From: Pseudidiomarina homiensis
GTDB taxonomy: Bacteria > Pseudomonadota > Gammaproteobacteria > Enterobacterales > Alteromonadaceae
Reading direction: 5' to 3'
Assembly (NCBI RefSeq): GCF_003987225.1
Contig: NZ_PIPX01000001.1
Location: 1,178,001 to 1,242,000 of the forward strand
DNA: 64,000 bases
The position numbers were made by a program, and so were the translations under genes. How positions within the stretch are numbered: the first letter of the stretch is position 1; each line of letters opens with the position of its first letter. Positions 52,526 to 59,776 of the stretch are shown here, piece after piece. Under the pieces are notes generated by a model, which saw only the letters and a list, made by a program, of their open reading frames with translations, had not been told where the DNA came from and searched no databases.

Positions 52526-52882
52526 TTACAACGTTGTTGTGGTCGTTGTAGTGGTGACTACCGGAGTAGTCGTAGTTGTTACCGGAGTCGTAGTGGTCGT
52601 CACTGGTGGCTCTGGTTCTGGCTCAGGTTCAGGCTCTGGCTCAGGTTCTGGCTCAGGCTCTGGTTCTGGCTCAGGCTCTGGTGGTAGCGGCGCTTCAGAG
52701 TCAGAATGATCAAGCGTGGCAAAAACTGTCAACGCGGCAATAGTGCCGGCTGCAATTGTGCCCTTGGTGAAGTGACCTACACCTTCGTCCTGACCTTCAG
52801 AAGTACCCGCACCGGTCTGAGCCATAGCAACAGGGCTTAAGATTAAGCTCACTGCGGCTGCTAAAGCAGTACGTTTCATCAT
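52526..52882 (-). CDS. yjbE: YjbE/GfcA-like small secreted protein with Glu-Pro and Thr repeats
   Basis: The 118-residue product has a signal peptide (LAAAVSLILSPVAMAQ), a short Gly/Ala segment (KGTIAAGTIAALTVFATL), about 11 Glu-Pro dipeptides in a row, and a tail of threonine runs broken by Pro and Val. E. coli YjbE is likewise a tiny secreted protein with a threonine-rich end; the Glu-Pro rod is an addition. The DNA behind it is a simple repeat of six-base units and is likely to vary in length. It starts the yjb operon; GAGG precedes ATG 52882 by ten bases. Confidence 0.8.
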   Translation of the reverse strand: MMKRTALAAAVSLILSPVAMAQTGAGTSEGQDEGVGHFTKGTIAAGTIAALTVFATLDHSDSEAPLPPEPEPEPEPEPEPEPEPEPEPEPEPPVTTTTTPVTTTTTPVVTTTTTTTTL

Positions 52883-52906
52883 AATTAATACACCTCTATG
52901 TGCTTA

Positions 52907-52922
52907 TTGATTGGCCAATCAA
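52907..52922. promoter_or_regulatory. 16-base perfect palindrome upstream of yjbE
   Basis: TTGATTGGCCAATCAA lies 25 bases before the yjbE start, in the 81-base gap after mscS. It is a plausible operator for a dimeric regulator of the yjb/secretion operon. No family can be assigned. Confidence 0.4.
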
Positions 52923-52963
52923 GGAAATTTCTTCCCTAGACTTCATGAGATTAGCACTTTGTA

Positions 52964-53791
52964 CTAATCTTGTGAAGCCTGTTTAAACAAATGTACATCC
53001 ATTTGTGGATATGGAATACCGATGTCATTTTTATCAAGTGCGATCTTGATTTCACGCATCAAATCCCAGTACACCGGCCAATAGTCGGTACTCTTTACCC
53101 ACGGACGTACAATAAAGTCGACTGACGAGTTGTTCAAAGCATGCACCTGAATGTTCCACTCAGGATCTTTTAACAAACGCTGATCGGCTTTTAATACGCT
53201 CTCCAACACTTCCTTGGTCTTATGCAAGTCAGCGTCGTAAGACACACCAATCAACAGATCTACACGACGCGTATCTTCGCGACTGTAGTTGGTGATCGGC
53301 TGCCCAGTGATCTGCGCATTAGGTACATATACAACCTTATTGTCAGGGGTTTTCAATACCGTTTGGAAAATATTTACTTCGTTAACGGTACCCGACACAC
53401 CACCTGCATCGACGTATTCGCCAGCACGGAACGGGCGGAACATGATAATCAGCACCCCCGATGCCATATTGGACAGTGAACCCTGCAACGACAAACCGAT
53501 AGCTAAACCAGCAGCACCCAAAATGGCGATGAACGAAGTGGTTTGCACGCCCACTTGTGATAATGCCATCAGGACTGCGGCAATGAAAATCACGCTTTTG
53601 ACGATAGCACTTAAAAAGCTAATCACGGCGCCATCCACGCCTTTTCGCGTCATACCGCGACCAAGTAGCTTGGCAACGCTATTGGCGATCATCTTACCGA
53701 TGATCAGAATTAAAATGGCGACCACAAACTTGATGACATAGCTGACAATCAAGTCTTGGTTTTCGGTTATCCAGTTCATGAATTGATCCAT
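52964..53791 (-). CDS. mscS: Small-conductance mechanosensitive channel
   Basis: The 275-residue protein has three N-terminal membrane helices and the pore-lining third helix GAAGLAIGLSLQGSLSNMAS, then FRPFRAGEYVDAGGVSGTVN and TPDNKVVYVPNAQI of the beta domain. It opens under membrane tension to release solutes on osmotic downshock. It stands between gspN and yjbE and probably has its own transcript; an ACTCC-type (GGAGT) ribosome site precedes the ATG. Confidence 0.93.
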   Translation of the reverse strand: MDQFMNWITENQDLIVSYVIKFVVAILILIIGKMIANSVAKLLGRGMTRKGVDGAVISFLSAIVKSVIFIAAVLMALSQVGVQTTSFIAILGAAGLAIGLSLQGSLSNMASGVLIIMFRPFRAGEYVDAGGVSGTVNEVNIFQTVLKTPDNKVVYVPNAQITGQPITNYSREDTRRVDLLIGVSYDADLHKTKEVLESVLKADQRLLKDPEWNIQVHALNNSSVDFIVRPWVKSTDYWPVYWDLMREIKIALDKNDIGIPYPQMDVHLFKQASQD

Positions 53792-53836
53792 GTTGCGACT
53801 CCTTTTTTGTTATTGCCGCTGATAGTTGGCCTTAAA

Positions 53837-54610
53837 TTAAAGCGTGAAATTAAAGCGGTACGCGCCGGTATTATCAGGGCGACCCAAAAATACGAGCATT
53901 TCGGATACTTCACGCGGCGTTTGCAAGCCAGGCTTTAGCGCACCTTGAATGCGAATTTGCGGTGCTTGCTGATTGCCGCCAACGGTCGTCGTAAAACTTA
54001 AACCTAAACGATTATTCGCTGCCATTTTAGCAACTATTTCGTTTTGTGCCGAACAACTTAAGGCGGTTCCGAACTCACCGAGTTCACTCCAGCGGTTATT
54101 GAAACGCACCGCTGTGCCGCGACTTTTTGCCGTGGCCTCTAGTTGGTTACACCATTGGCCACTAGCAAGATCAGTAAGTGTGTAATTGTCGAGCTGCAAT
54201 GCCCAACGGCCATCTAAGGTGACTGGCACGGGTAGCCGATACGCTTGAATTGCTTCTTGCAGGTTGCCACTGAATTCGCCTTGCAGCTTGACACTACCAT
54301 TCAGGCCAACGCTCGCTGTGCCTTGCCCCGTAATAGTGTTGCTTTGCGGAATGGTGAAATCAAGCAGCGCTTTGCCGCTAACAAGCGCCAGCGGTTTTAG
54401 TTGCCATTGAATGTTCTGCAAATTTACCGTCACCTGCGGACTAGCTGGGGCGCTGATGGACGCTTCGCCATTCCACAAAGTACCGGACACCGCACTTAGG
54501 CTGATACCACTTTGTTCAGGAATGAACCCCAGCACGGCGCGTGCTGGGGCGAACACCACTAAACCAATTAAATAGACGGGAATTAACCAAAGTAACCAGC
54601 GCCAACTCAT
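53837..54610 (-). CDS. gspN: Type II secretion system protein N
   Basis: The 257-residue protein starts with a single membrane helix (WRWLLWLIPVYLIGLVVFAP) and has the GspN blocks GISLSAVSGTLWNGEASI, VNLQNIQWQLKPLAL, LADLASGQW-like TDLASGQWCNQLEATAKSRG, and a PQIRIQGALKPG end. GspN is an accessory inner-membrane protein. Its start overlaps the gspM stop by four bases and it ends the gsp operon. Confidence 0.88.
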   Translation of the reverse strand: MSWRWLLWLIPVYLIGLVVFAPARAVLGFIPEQSGISLSAVSGTLWNGEASISAPASPQVTVNLQNIQWQLKPLALVSGKALLDFTIPQSNTITGQGTASVGLNGSVKLQGEFSGNLQEAIQAYRLPVPVTLDGRWALQLDNYTLTDLASGQWCNQLEATAKSRGTAVRFNNRWSELGEFGTALSCSAQNEIVAKMAANNRLGLSFTTTVGGNQQAPQIRIQGALKPGLQTPREVSEMLVFLGRPDNTGAYRFNFTL

Positions 54611-55113
54611 GCCAGCCCCACTTTTAGACGACGTACGTGCACATGGCCCGGCTTATTGCCGCGGGTGATATCAAGTTGTTCGATGTTCAGGCCGCCTTGC
54701 GCTTGCAGCGCGTCTAACAGCGCTAGCACTTGGGTAAAGGGAACGTCATTCATGACCACCACCAGTGACTCACCCTCAGGGCTCATGCGTCCGACGTCAA
54801 GCTGGAAGCTGCGCGCTTGCTCGGTAATGATGCGCGGAATGTCAGTGGCTTGTGTGACGGCGCCGCTGGTACGATTTGGCCTTTGCGCCTGTTGGCTTAA
54901 TGCAAGGTAGCGCCCAGCGTTTTCGCGCACCCAAGCGAGCGTTTCTTGTTGTGCGCTGCGTTGTAACTCGCGCTGTTCGATGCCGTTTTGCAACGGCTGC
55001 CACATGGCAAAATAGACCACGCAAATCGCCAGCACCACGCCAGCGATGCTCACTAACAAACGCTCGCGACTGTTCAGTTGCTGCCAACGCAGATGAACTT
55101 GTTCTTGCAACAT
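54607..55113 (-). CDS. gspM: Type II secretion system protein M
   Basis: A short cytoplasmic N-terminus with RWQQLNSRERLLVSIAGVVL is followed by one membrane helix, a coiled coil and a ferredoxin-like periplasmic domain (PRIITEQARSFQLDVGRMSP, VPFTQVLALLDALQAQGGLN), as in GspM. The 168 residues are normal. GspM pairs with GspL in the inner-membrane platform. Confidence 0.92.
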   Translation of the reverse strand: MLQEQVHLRWQQLNSRERLLVSIAGVVLAICVVYFAMWQPLQNGIEQRELQRSAQQETLAWVRENAGRYLALSQQAQRPNRTSGAVTQATDIPRIITEQARSFQLDVGRMSPEGESLVVVMNDVPFTQVLALLDALQAQGGLNIEQLDITRGNKPGHVHVRRLKVGLA

Positions 55114-55116
55114 AAC

Positions 55117-56268
55117 TTAGGCCCCCCCGCCTGCGGTGACTTCTAACGCGCCACTCACCACGCCGTTCTGATTGGTGACTTGCCCTTGGTTGACGGTTAA
55201 TCCGGTTTGGCTCGCCGCTTCTTGAAAGCGTTGTAGATTTTCGAAGTCTTCCACATTCACTTGCAGTTGTAGCGTGCCATTGTTGTAGCGCACGCGATCG
55301 AGCTCGACACTAGGTGTCGCACGGAACGCTGGTTCAAGTTGGCCAAACATGGCAAGGCCTGCATTGGTCGCCGTTGCTGAGTCGGTTGCTGTGGCGCTGG
55401 CACCGACACTGCTCAGCTGTTGCCGCAATTGGCTCCGCACGTTAACGATACGCGTGGTGTTCGGAAACGCTTCACGGTAGGTCGATTCGATGGCCTGTTG
55501 CAATTGCTGATTTTCTTGACCGAGTTGCACATAGGTCACGAATTGCTGGGCAAAGACCACAACCACGGCCACCGCAGCTGCAATCGCTGCTGGCTGCCAT
55601 GGCATCGTCACGCTTTGTTTGCGGCGCTTGCGCACCACGCGGAATTCGCCGTGACGTAAATTGATGGTGTGCTTCGCGTGGTCGGCGGTAGCGACTTGCA
55701 GCGGCAATTCATACTGCGCACTAATGTCACTGGCCTCACTGTCGAACAGTGGCGGCACATCGGTACTGTAGGCCTGCCACTGGCTTTCGCGCACCAACAG
55801 GCTCGCGCCCAAGCGCAGTTTCACGCCTTGCTCGGTCACGGGTAAGGCAAAATAATCCGGATAGATCGCGTCGGCTTCGATGTTCGCCTGTTGCAGCGCG
55901 GCAAGCCAGTCTTGCATATGCGCCTTGCTCACCACGGTGACGGGGATTGGCGTATCCATACCTGCTGGTTTCGCATTGGCAGGCCAAGCAAAGTGCAAAC
56001 TGTCGATGTCGCTGGCCAGCTCGTCTTCGAGGCTGTTCGGAATAAGCTGCGGCAACAAGCGCTGCGAGCCCGCGGGCAAGCGCACTTCGGTTAAGAGCAC
56101 ATCTTGCCCCGGCACCAGCACGGTAACGTTGCAGCGCTGTGCTTTATCGTGGAGCTGACTGAGCTCGCTCGGGTCGTTAAGCTCGCCACTGGCAATGACT
56201 TCTTGCTGGCTGGGATGCCAGATCAGCCAACGCACAGGCGTCGCCAGATGAATATAGAGCTGTTCCAT
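55117..56268 (-). CDS. gspL: Type II secretion system protein L
   Basis: The 383-residue protein has the actin-like cytoplasmic domain of GspL (VRWLIWHPSQQEVIASGEL, LVPGQDVLLTEVRLP, SQRLLPQLIPNSLEDELASD), one membrane helix (AAIAAAVAVVVVFAQQFVTY) and a periplasmic ferredoxin-like end. It recruits GspE to the membrane. The start touches the gspK stop. Confidence 0.94.
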   Translation of the reverse strand: MEQLYIHLATPVRWLIWHPSQQEVIASGELNDPSELSQLHDKAQRCNVTVLVPGQDVLLTEVRLPAGSQRLLPQLIPNSLEDELASDIDSLHFAWPANAKPAGMDTPIPVTVVSKAHMQDWLAALQQANIEADAIYPDYFALPVTEQGVKLRLGASLLVRESQWQAYSTDVPPLFDSEASDISAQYELPLQVATADHAKHTINLRHGEFRVVRKRRKQSVTMPWQPAAIAAAVAVVVVFAQQFVTYVQLGQENQQLQQAIESTYREAFPNTTRIVNVRSQLRQQLSSVGASATATDSATATNAGLAMFGQLEPAFRATPSVELDRVRYNNGTLQLQVNVEDFENLQRFQEAASQTGLTVNQGQVTNQNGVVSGALEVTAGGGA

Positions 56269-57335
56269 TAAGGTTCTCCTAGTCCACGCAGCAGAACGAC
56301 ACTGTCATCTTCTGCCACGTAGAGTTTACTTTGCCCACGTAATTCCATGTCGCCGAATTGTACTTGGGTATCTAACTCGAAATAATTACTTTTTACCACC
56401 AAATCGTCAAACATCCCGCCCAGCGATTCGGCGGTAATGCCACTAGGGCGCGGTACGCCACCAAAATTTGGATTGATGGGCTGTCCGCTGGCTTGCGCCA
56501 AGATGCTGTTGTTGCGCGCATCTTCGATGCCATCATAGCCGTCGTCAGGACGATTCTCGAGGGCAGCCTTGCCTTCGTCGACAGTCAGCGCACCAAGGGT
56601 GATGGCATGGACTAACTCGCCGTGCTCCACCGTGTTGAAGTTTAATTCGTTTTTGTTGCTGTTCGGGATCACACAAACATACGGCTTCAACGCTTGGTAT
56701 ACCGGTTGGGTGATACCGCGGACGAGGCGCAGCTCGCTTTCATGAACAAAAAAGTCGTTGGCAGCTTGGTACGGCACGTTAAGACTCTCATAATCAGAAC
56801 GTTCGGCACCATAGCTACTGGCCATTTGTTCGTCGCGGTCGAGCCAGTCCGCCATGCTCTCGACGATAACATCGGCTTTGTAATCGTCAATATCTGGCAT
56901 CGCCGCTTGCAGCAGCATACGCATTTGGACTTTCCGGCGCACCAGCTGTTCGGTGCTCAGGCTGTCGCCTTTGAGTGCGTTCAGGTTGAAGCAGCTGTGT
57001 AGATCTTTAATCGCCACATTAGCGTTACCGCCACCTTCAAGCGGATAGACTCGCTCTTCTTCAGTTTGCAAGTACCAGACTTGGCCTTGATGGATGACGC
57101 CCTTGCTGTCTTTGACTTGTAGCTGTAGCAATTGCCGTGCGATTTCTTCGGCACTCAGCCAATACCAATAGGCTTGTTCGCTTTGCTGGTAGTTCATGGT
57201 GCGAATAACGTTCATTTGTAAACGCTTGCTCAGCTGCACTGCCAGCACGGTGACCAAGGCCACCACGAGCAGCACCATGATGAGCGCGACGCCGCCCTGT
57301 TTACGGGGAAGGCTGATTGGAACTTTGCGGTTCAC
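56268..57335 (-). CDS. gspK: Type II secretion minor pseudopilin K
   Basis: Translation starts at GTG 57335 with GGAGG nine bases upstream, inside the end of gspJ. The leader ends RKQGG before VALIMVLLVVALVTVLAVQL; +5 is not glutamate, as usual for GspK. DLHSCFNLNAL, ADWLDRDEQ and NDFFVHESELRLVRGI are GspK blocks. 355 residues. It caps the pseudopilus tip. Confidence 0.94.
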   Translation of the reverse strand: MNRKVPISLPRKQGGVALIMVLLVVALVTVLAVQLSKRLQMNVIRTMNYQQSEQAYWYWLSAEEIARQLLQLQVKDSKGVIHQGQVWYLQTEEERVYPLEGGGNANVAIKDLHSCFNLNALKGDSLSTEQLVRRKVQMRMLLQAAMPDIDDYKADVIVESMADWLDRDEQMASSYGAERSDYESLNVPYQAANDFFVHESELRLVRGITQPVYQALKPYVCVIPNSNKNELNFNTVEHGELVHAITLGALTVDEGKAALENRPDDGYDGIEDARNNSILAQASGQPINPNFGGVPRPSGITAESLGGMFDDLVVKSNYFELDTQVQFGDMELRGQSKLYVAEDDSVVLLRGLGEP

Positions 57336-58161
57336 TAAAGTCGCCTCCGTTTAAAATAAATACGCGTACGATTGTGCCCCAGCGCTCGGTTTCGAGGGTG
57401 ACTTCGACGCCGTCAGGGATTTCCATTGGGCCGTCTTGTTCGGCCTGTGGTTGCTGATTCGGTGTGATGCCTAAGCCGCTGCGCTCGCTGCCTTTGATGA
57501 TGGGCTCAACCTGAAATTCGGTCACGCCTTCAAGCACTACGCGCTCGGTTGGGTCACTGGTGGGACTCATATCGGCGTAGGTGTAGTGTTGGCGGACCAG
57601 TTGTTGGTCTTGGTTAATGATGTAGCGCACGGGTTGCAGTTCGCTGCGGGCCAGCAGGTTGCCAGGATTGAACCAGCCTGCGCGCACGTAGTAGTCGCCT
57701 TCGGGTGTGCGCCGTGACACGGCTTGGCGTAAGTCGTTCTCGATCATCAACATGGCTTGTTGCAACTGTTGTAATTCTTCACGTACTTCGGCGCTTTGTT
57801 CGTTGGTGCGCATCATGCTGTTCACCACCGCCGCGCTGGCCAAGCCAATGATCGCGAACACCACAATCGCCACCAACACCTCAACCAAGGTAAAGCCCGT
57901 ATGCACCAGTTGGGTAGCCCGTGGTTCTACCACGGGGTGCGCCTGACGTTTCGGCAATGGTTGTTGCGTTCGAAGTGTAGCCCGTGGTTCTACCACGGGG
58001 TGTACCTGAAGTTTCGGCAATGGCGATTCAATTCGACCATGCCCCGCAGTAGAACTGCGGGCTACAACGGGGTGTGCCTGACGTTTCGGCAATGGCGGTT
58101 CAATTCGAGGGTGACCCGTGGTAGAACCACGGGGTACGGGTTGGTCGATGCGCGGGGTCAT
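57301..58161 (-). CDS. gspJ: Type II secretion minor pseudopilin J with REP-expanded leader
   Basis: The mature part is an ordinary GspJ: FTLVEVLVAIVVFAIIGLAS, then SRRTPEGDYYVRAGWFNPGN and ERVVLEGVTEFQVEPI. The start ATG at 58161 overlaps the gspI stop (ATGA). Between it and the cleavage glycine lie about 89 codons, most of them palindromic repeat DNA read in frame (for example HPVVEPRAT twice). Normal leaders are 5-25 residues. An internal GTG at 57933 (in the last repeat) or at 57906 would give a 13- or 4-residue leader, but neither has a ribosome site. Mature GspJ is certain; the start is not. Confidence 0.88.
   Translation of the reverse strand: MTPRIDQPVPRGSTTGHPRIEPPLPKRQAHPVVARSSTAGHGRIESPLPKLQVHPVVEPRATLRTQQPLPKRQAHPVVEPRATQLVHTGFTLVEVLVAIVVFAIIGLASAAVVNSMMRTNEQSAEVREELQQLQQAMLMIENDLRQAVSRRTPEGDYYVRAGWFNPGNLLARSELQPVRYIINQDQQLVRQHYTYADMSPTSDPTERVVLEGVTEFQVEPIIKGSERSGLGITPNQQPQAEQDGPMEIPDGVEVTLETERWGTIVRVFILNGGDFSEPQSSNQPSP
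57914..58133. repeat. REP-like palindrome cluster H inside the gspJ leader (4 copies)
   Basis: Copies lie at 57914-57936, 57977-57999, 58043-58065 and 58115-58133, with spacers sharing GTTTCGGCAATGG. The first two are 63 bases apart, a whole number of codons. All are in the open frame between the coupled ATG and the pilin cleavage site. Confidence 0.95.
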
Positions 58162-58793
58162 TGCGGGGCCCTAAGGTAGCGGCCGAGAATATAGCTTTTC
58201 TCGGTGCTGTCTTGACTGGGGCGGACGGTGACTTCGACGTAGCTGACGTCGGCGGTCACGGTTTCGGTGAAGGTGGCGCGCCAGTGCCATTGCTTGCTGG
58301 CGACGGTTTCGGTGCCCTGCTTCAGCTCGCGCGGATTCTCGCTCAAAGTGATGCGCGCCAAGGCATTCGCGGCGGCATAGCGCGCCATGGTGCGCTCTTC
58401 CATATAGGCGAGATCGTTCAAGTGATTGGTTGCGGCAGCAACCCCAGCCAATGCCGCCATCGCAAAAATCGCCAGCGCCGCCATCACTTCCACCAGCGTA
58501 AAGCCCGCATGCTTGGTAGCCCGTGGTTCTACCACGGGGGGAATCCGAATTGAACAACCATTATCGAAACGTGGGGCACACCCCGTGGTAGAACCACGGG
58601 TTACCACATCGGCGCAACGTGGGGCACACCCCGTCGTAGAACCACGGGTTACCACATCGGCGCAGCGTGGGGCACACCCCGTGGTAGAACCACGGGTTAC
58701 CACATCGGCGCAACGTGGGGCACACCCCGTGGTAGAACCACGGGTTACAACATCGGTGCAACGGGGTACCACAACGACGGCGGGGGTGGACAT
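58158..58793 (-). CDS. gspI: Type II secretion minor pseudopilin I with REP-expanded leader
   Basis: The mature protein is a normal GspI: FTLVEVMAALAIFAMAALAG, NDLAYMEERTMARYAAANAL and the basic GspI end. The ATG at 58793 overlaps the gspH stop (TGATG). About 97 codons separate it from the cleavage glycine; most are four exact-period 48-base repeat units read as a 16-residue peptide (RGSTTGCAPRCADVVT). An internal GTG at 58535 inside the last palindrome would give the 11-residue leader MVEPRATKHAG but has no ribosome site. The frame is kept open across the whole array. Confidence 0.88.
   Translation of the reverse strand: MSTPAVVVVPRCTDVVTRGSTTGCAPRCADVVTRGSTTGCAPRCADVVTRGSTTGCAPRCADVVTRGSTTGCAPRFDNGCSIRIPPVVEPRATKHAGFTLVEVMAALAIFAMAALAGVAAATNHLNDLAYMEERTMARYAAANALARITLSENPRELKQGTETVASKQWHWRATFTETVTADVSYVEVTVRPSQDSTEKSYILGRYLRAPQ
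58516..58748. repeat. REP-like palindrome cluster I inside the gspI leader (5 copies, 48-base tandem)
   Basis: One palindrome at 58516-58538 is followed by four tandem units whose hairpins start at 58582, 58630, 58678 and 58726, a period of exactly 48 bases (16 codons). The unit at 58630 has a stem mismatch (CCGTCGTAG). The others are nearly identical, indicating recent expansion. Confidence 0.95.
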
Positions 58794-59377
58794 CACTGAA
58801 CCTCCTCCGCGCGTTGCAGGGTCAAATGGTAGCCATCTTCACTGCGTAGCACCCAACCTTGTCCATCAAGGCTGTTGAATGGCTGCAGACGCAACGTAAA
58901 AACCGAAATGTCGCCGCTACCCAAAATCCACAATTGCGGCTGCTGCGCTTCGCGCTCCTCGGTGCTCGTCGCTTCATCTTCTGGCGGCGCAAAAAACGCT
59001 TCCACCGCATCTTCGTCTTGCCCGAGCAACGCTTCGTTTTCACTCTGCAGCTCAAACACCACATCCTGCGGCCAGTCCTGCGCCCTTAAACCGCGAAAAT
59101 CAAGCGGCTGCCACTGCTGCTCGCGCCACTGCACGAAAGTGTAGCCCTGCTCGTCAATCCGCAGACCTAAAACCGCATGCCGCAACAGCGCATATTCCTG
59201 CGCATAACGAATCCGTTGATACAAATCCTCGGCCGCGTCATCCAATGCATCATCTTGCTGGTCAGGCACGACAAAGGTGACCGCCACCGCCATCAAACCA
59301 ATGATGGCAATGGTGACCATCACTTCAACGAGGGTAAAACCCTTAGTTGTTTTCAAGGTTCCAGTTACCGATGTCAT
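58793..59377 (-). CDS. gspH: Type II secretion minor pseudopilin H
   Basis: From ATG 59377 the leader is MTSVTGTLKTTKG, then FTLVEVMVTIAIIGLMAVAV with Glu+5. The GspH body follows: DALDDAAEDLYQRIRYAQEY, LGLRIDEQGYTFVQW and a C-terminal LDGQGWVLRSEDG. The start is inside the gspG 3' end, and the ribosome site is weak (CAGG), so coupling is likely. 194 residues. Confidence 0.9.
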   Translation of the reverse strand: MTSVTGTLKTTKGFTLVEVMVTIAIIGLMAVAVTFVVPDQQDDALDDAAEDLYQRIRYAQEYALLRHAVLGLRIDEQGYTFVQWREQQWQPLDFRGLRAQDWPQDVVFELQSENEALLGQDEDAVEAFFAPPEDEATSTEEREAQQPQLWILGSGDISVFTLRLQPFNSLDGQGWVLRSEDGYHLTLQRAEEVQ

Positions 59378-59765
59378 CGTCGGTGCCTGGTTGACGGTCT
59401 TCGCCGGCAGAGAAAATATCAATATCGCTGTATTCGCCTGGGCTCAACAGCATGTATTCCGAACCGTAAGGGTCCAATGGTAAACGCTGAATATAACCAC
59501 CACGGCGATAGTTGCGCGGTAATGGGTCAATGGTAGGCTCTTCAATAAGTGCCTCAAGCCCTTGCTCGGTGGTCGGAAACACACCGTTATCCAACTTGTA
59601 TTGCGACAGTGCATTTTCCAGCGCCACAATGTCAGATTTCACTTTTTGACGGTTGGCTTGATCGGCCGAACCTAACACATTAGGTAGGATAAGCGTCGCC
59701 AACAGGCCCAAAATCACGATCACCACCATCACTTCGATCAGTGAAAAACCTTTGTTCTTTCTCAT
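59343..59765 (-). CDS. gspG: Type II secretion major pseudopilin G
   Basis: The 140-residue protein has leader MRKNKG, then FSLIEVMVVIVILGLLATLI, LDNGVFPTTEQGLEALIEEP, PLDPYGSEYMLLSPG, and the calcium-site loop SAGEDRQPGTDDDIGNW. These are canonical GspG features. It polymerises into the pseudopilus that pushes substrates through the secretin. Confidence 0.97.
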   Translation of the reverse strand: MRKNKGFSLIEVMVVIVILGLLATLILPNVLGSADQANRQKVKSDIVALENALSQYKLDNGVFPTTEQGLEALIEEPTIDPLPRNYRRGGYIQRLPLDPYGSEYMLLSPGEYSDIDIFSAGEDRQPGTDDDIGNWNLENN

Positions 59766-59776
59766 ACTTCCTCCAT

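Noticed and set aside
52422-52709. Plus-strand frame with poly-valine and glycine-serine repeats opposite yjbE.
   Set aside because: It is the antisense reading of the Glu-Pro/Thr repeat; no ribosome site, and yjbE has signal peptide and operon context.
52950-52971. Inverted repeat AGATTAG...CTAATCT near the mscS stop as a terminator.
   Set aside because: The stem is only seven AT-rich base pairs and no T-run follows on the minus strand.
58516-58748. The regular 48-base array looks at first like a CRISPR array.
   Set aside because: The whole 48-base unit repeats with no unique spacers, it lies inside the gspI frame, the hairpin belongs to the REP family, and no cas gene is present.
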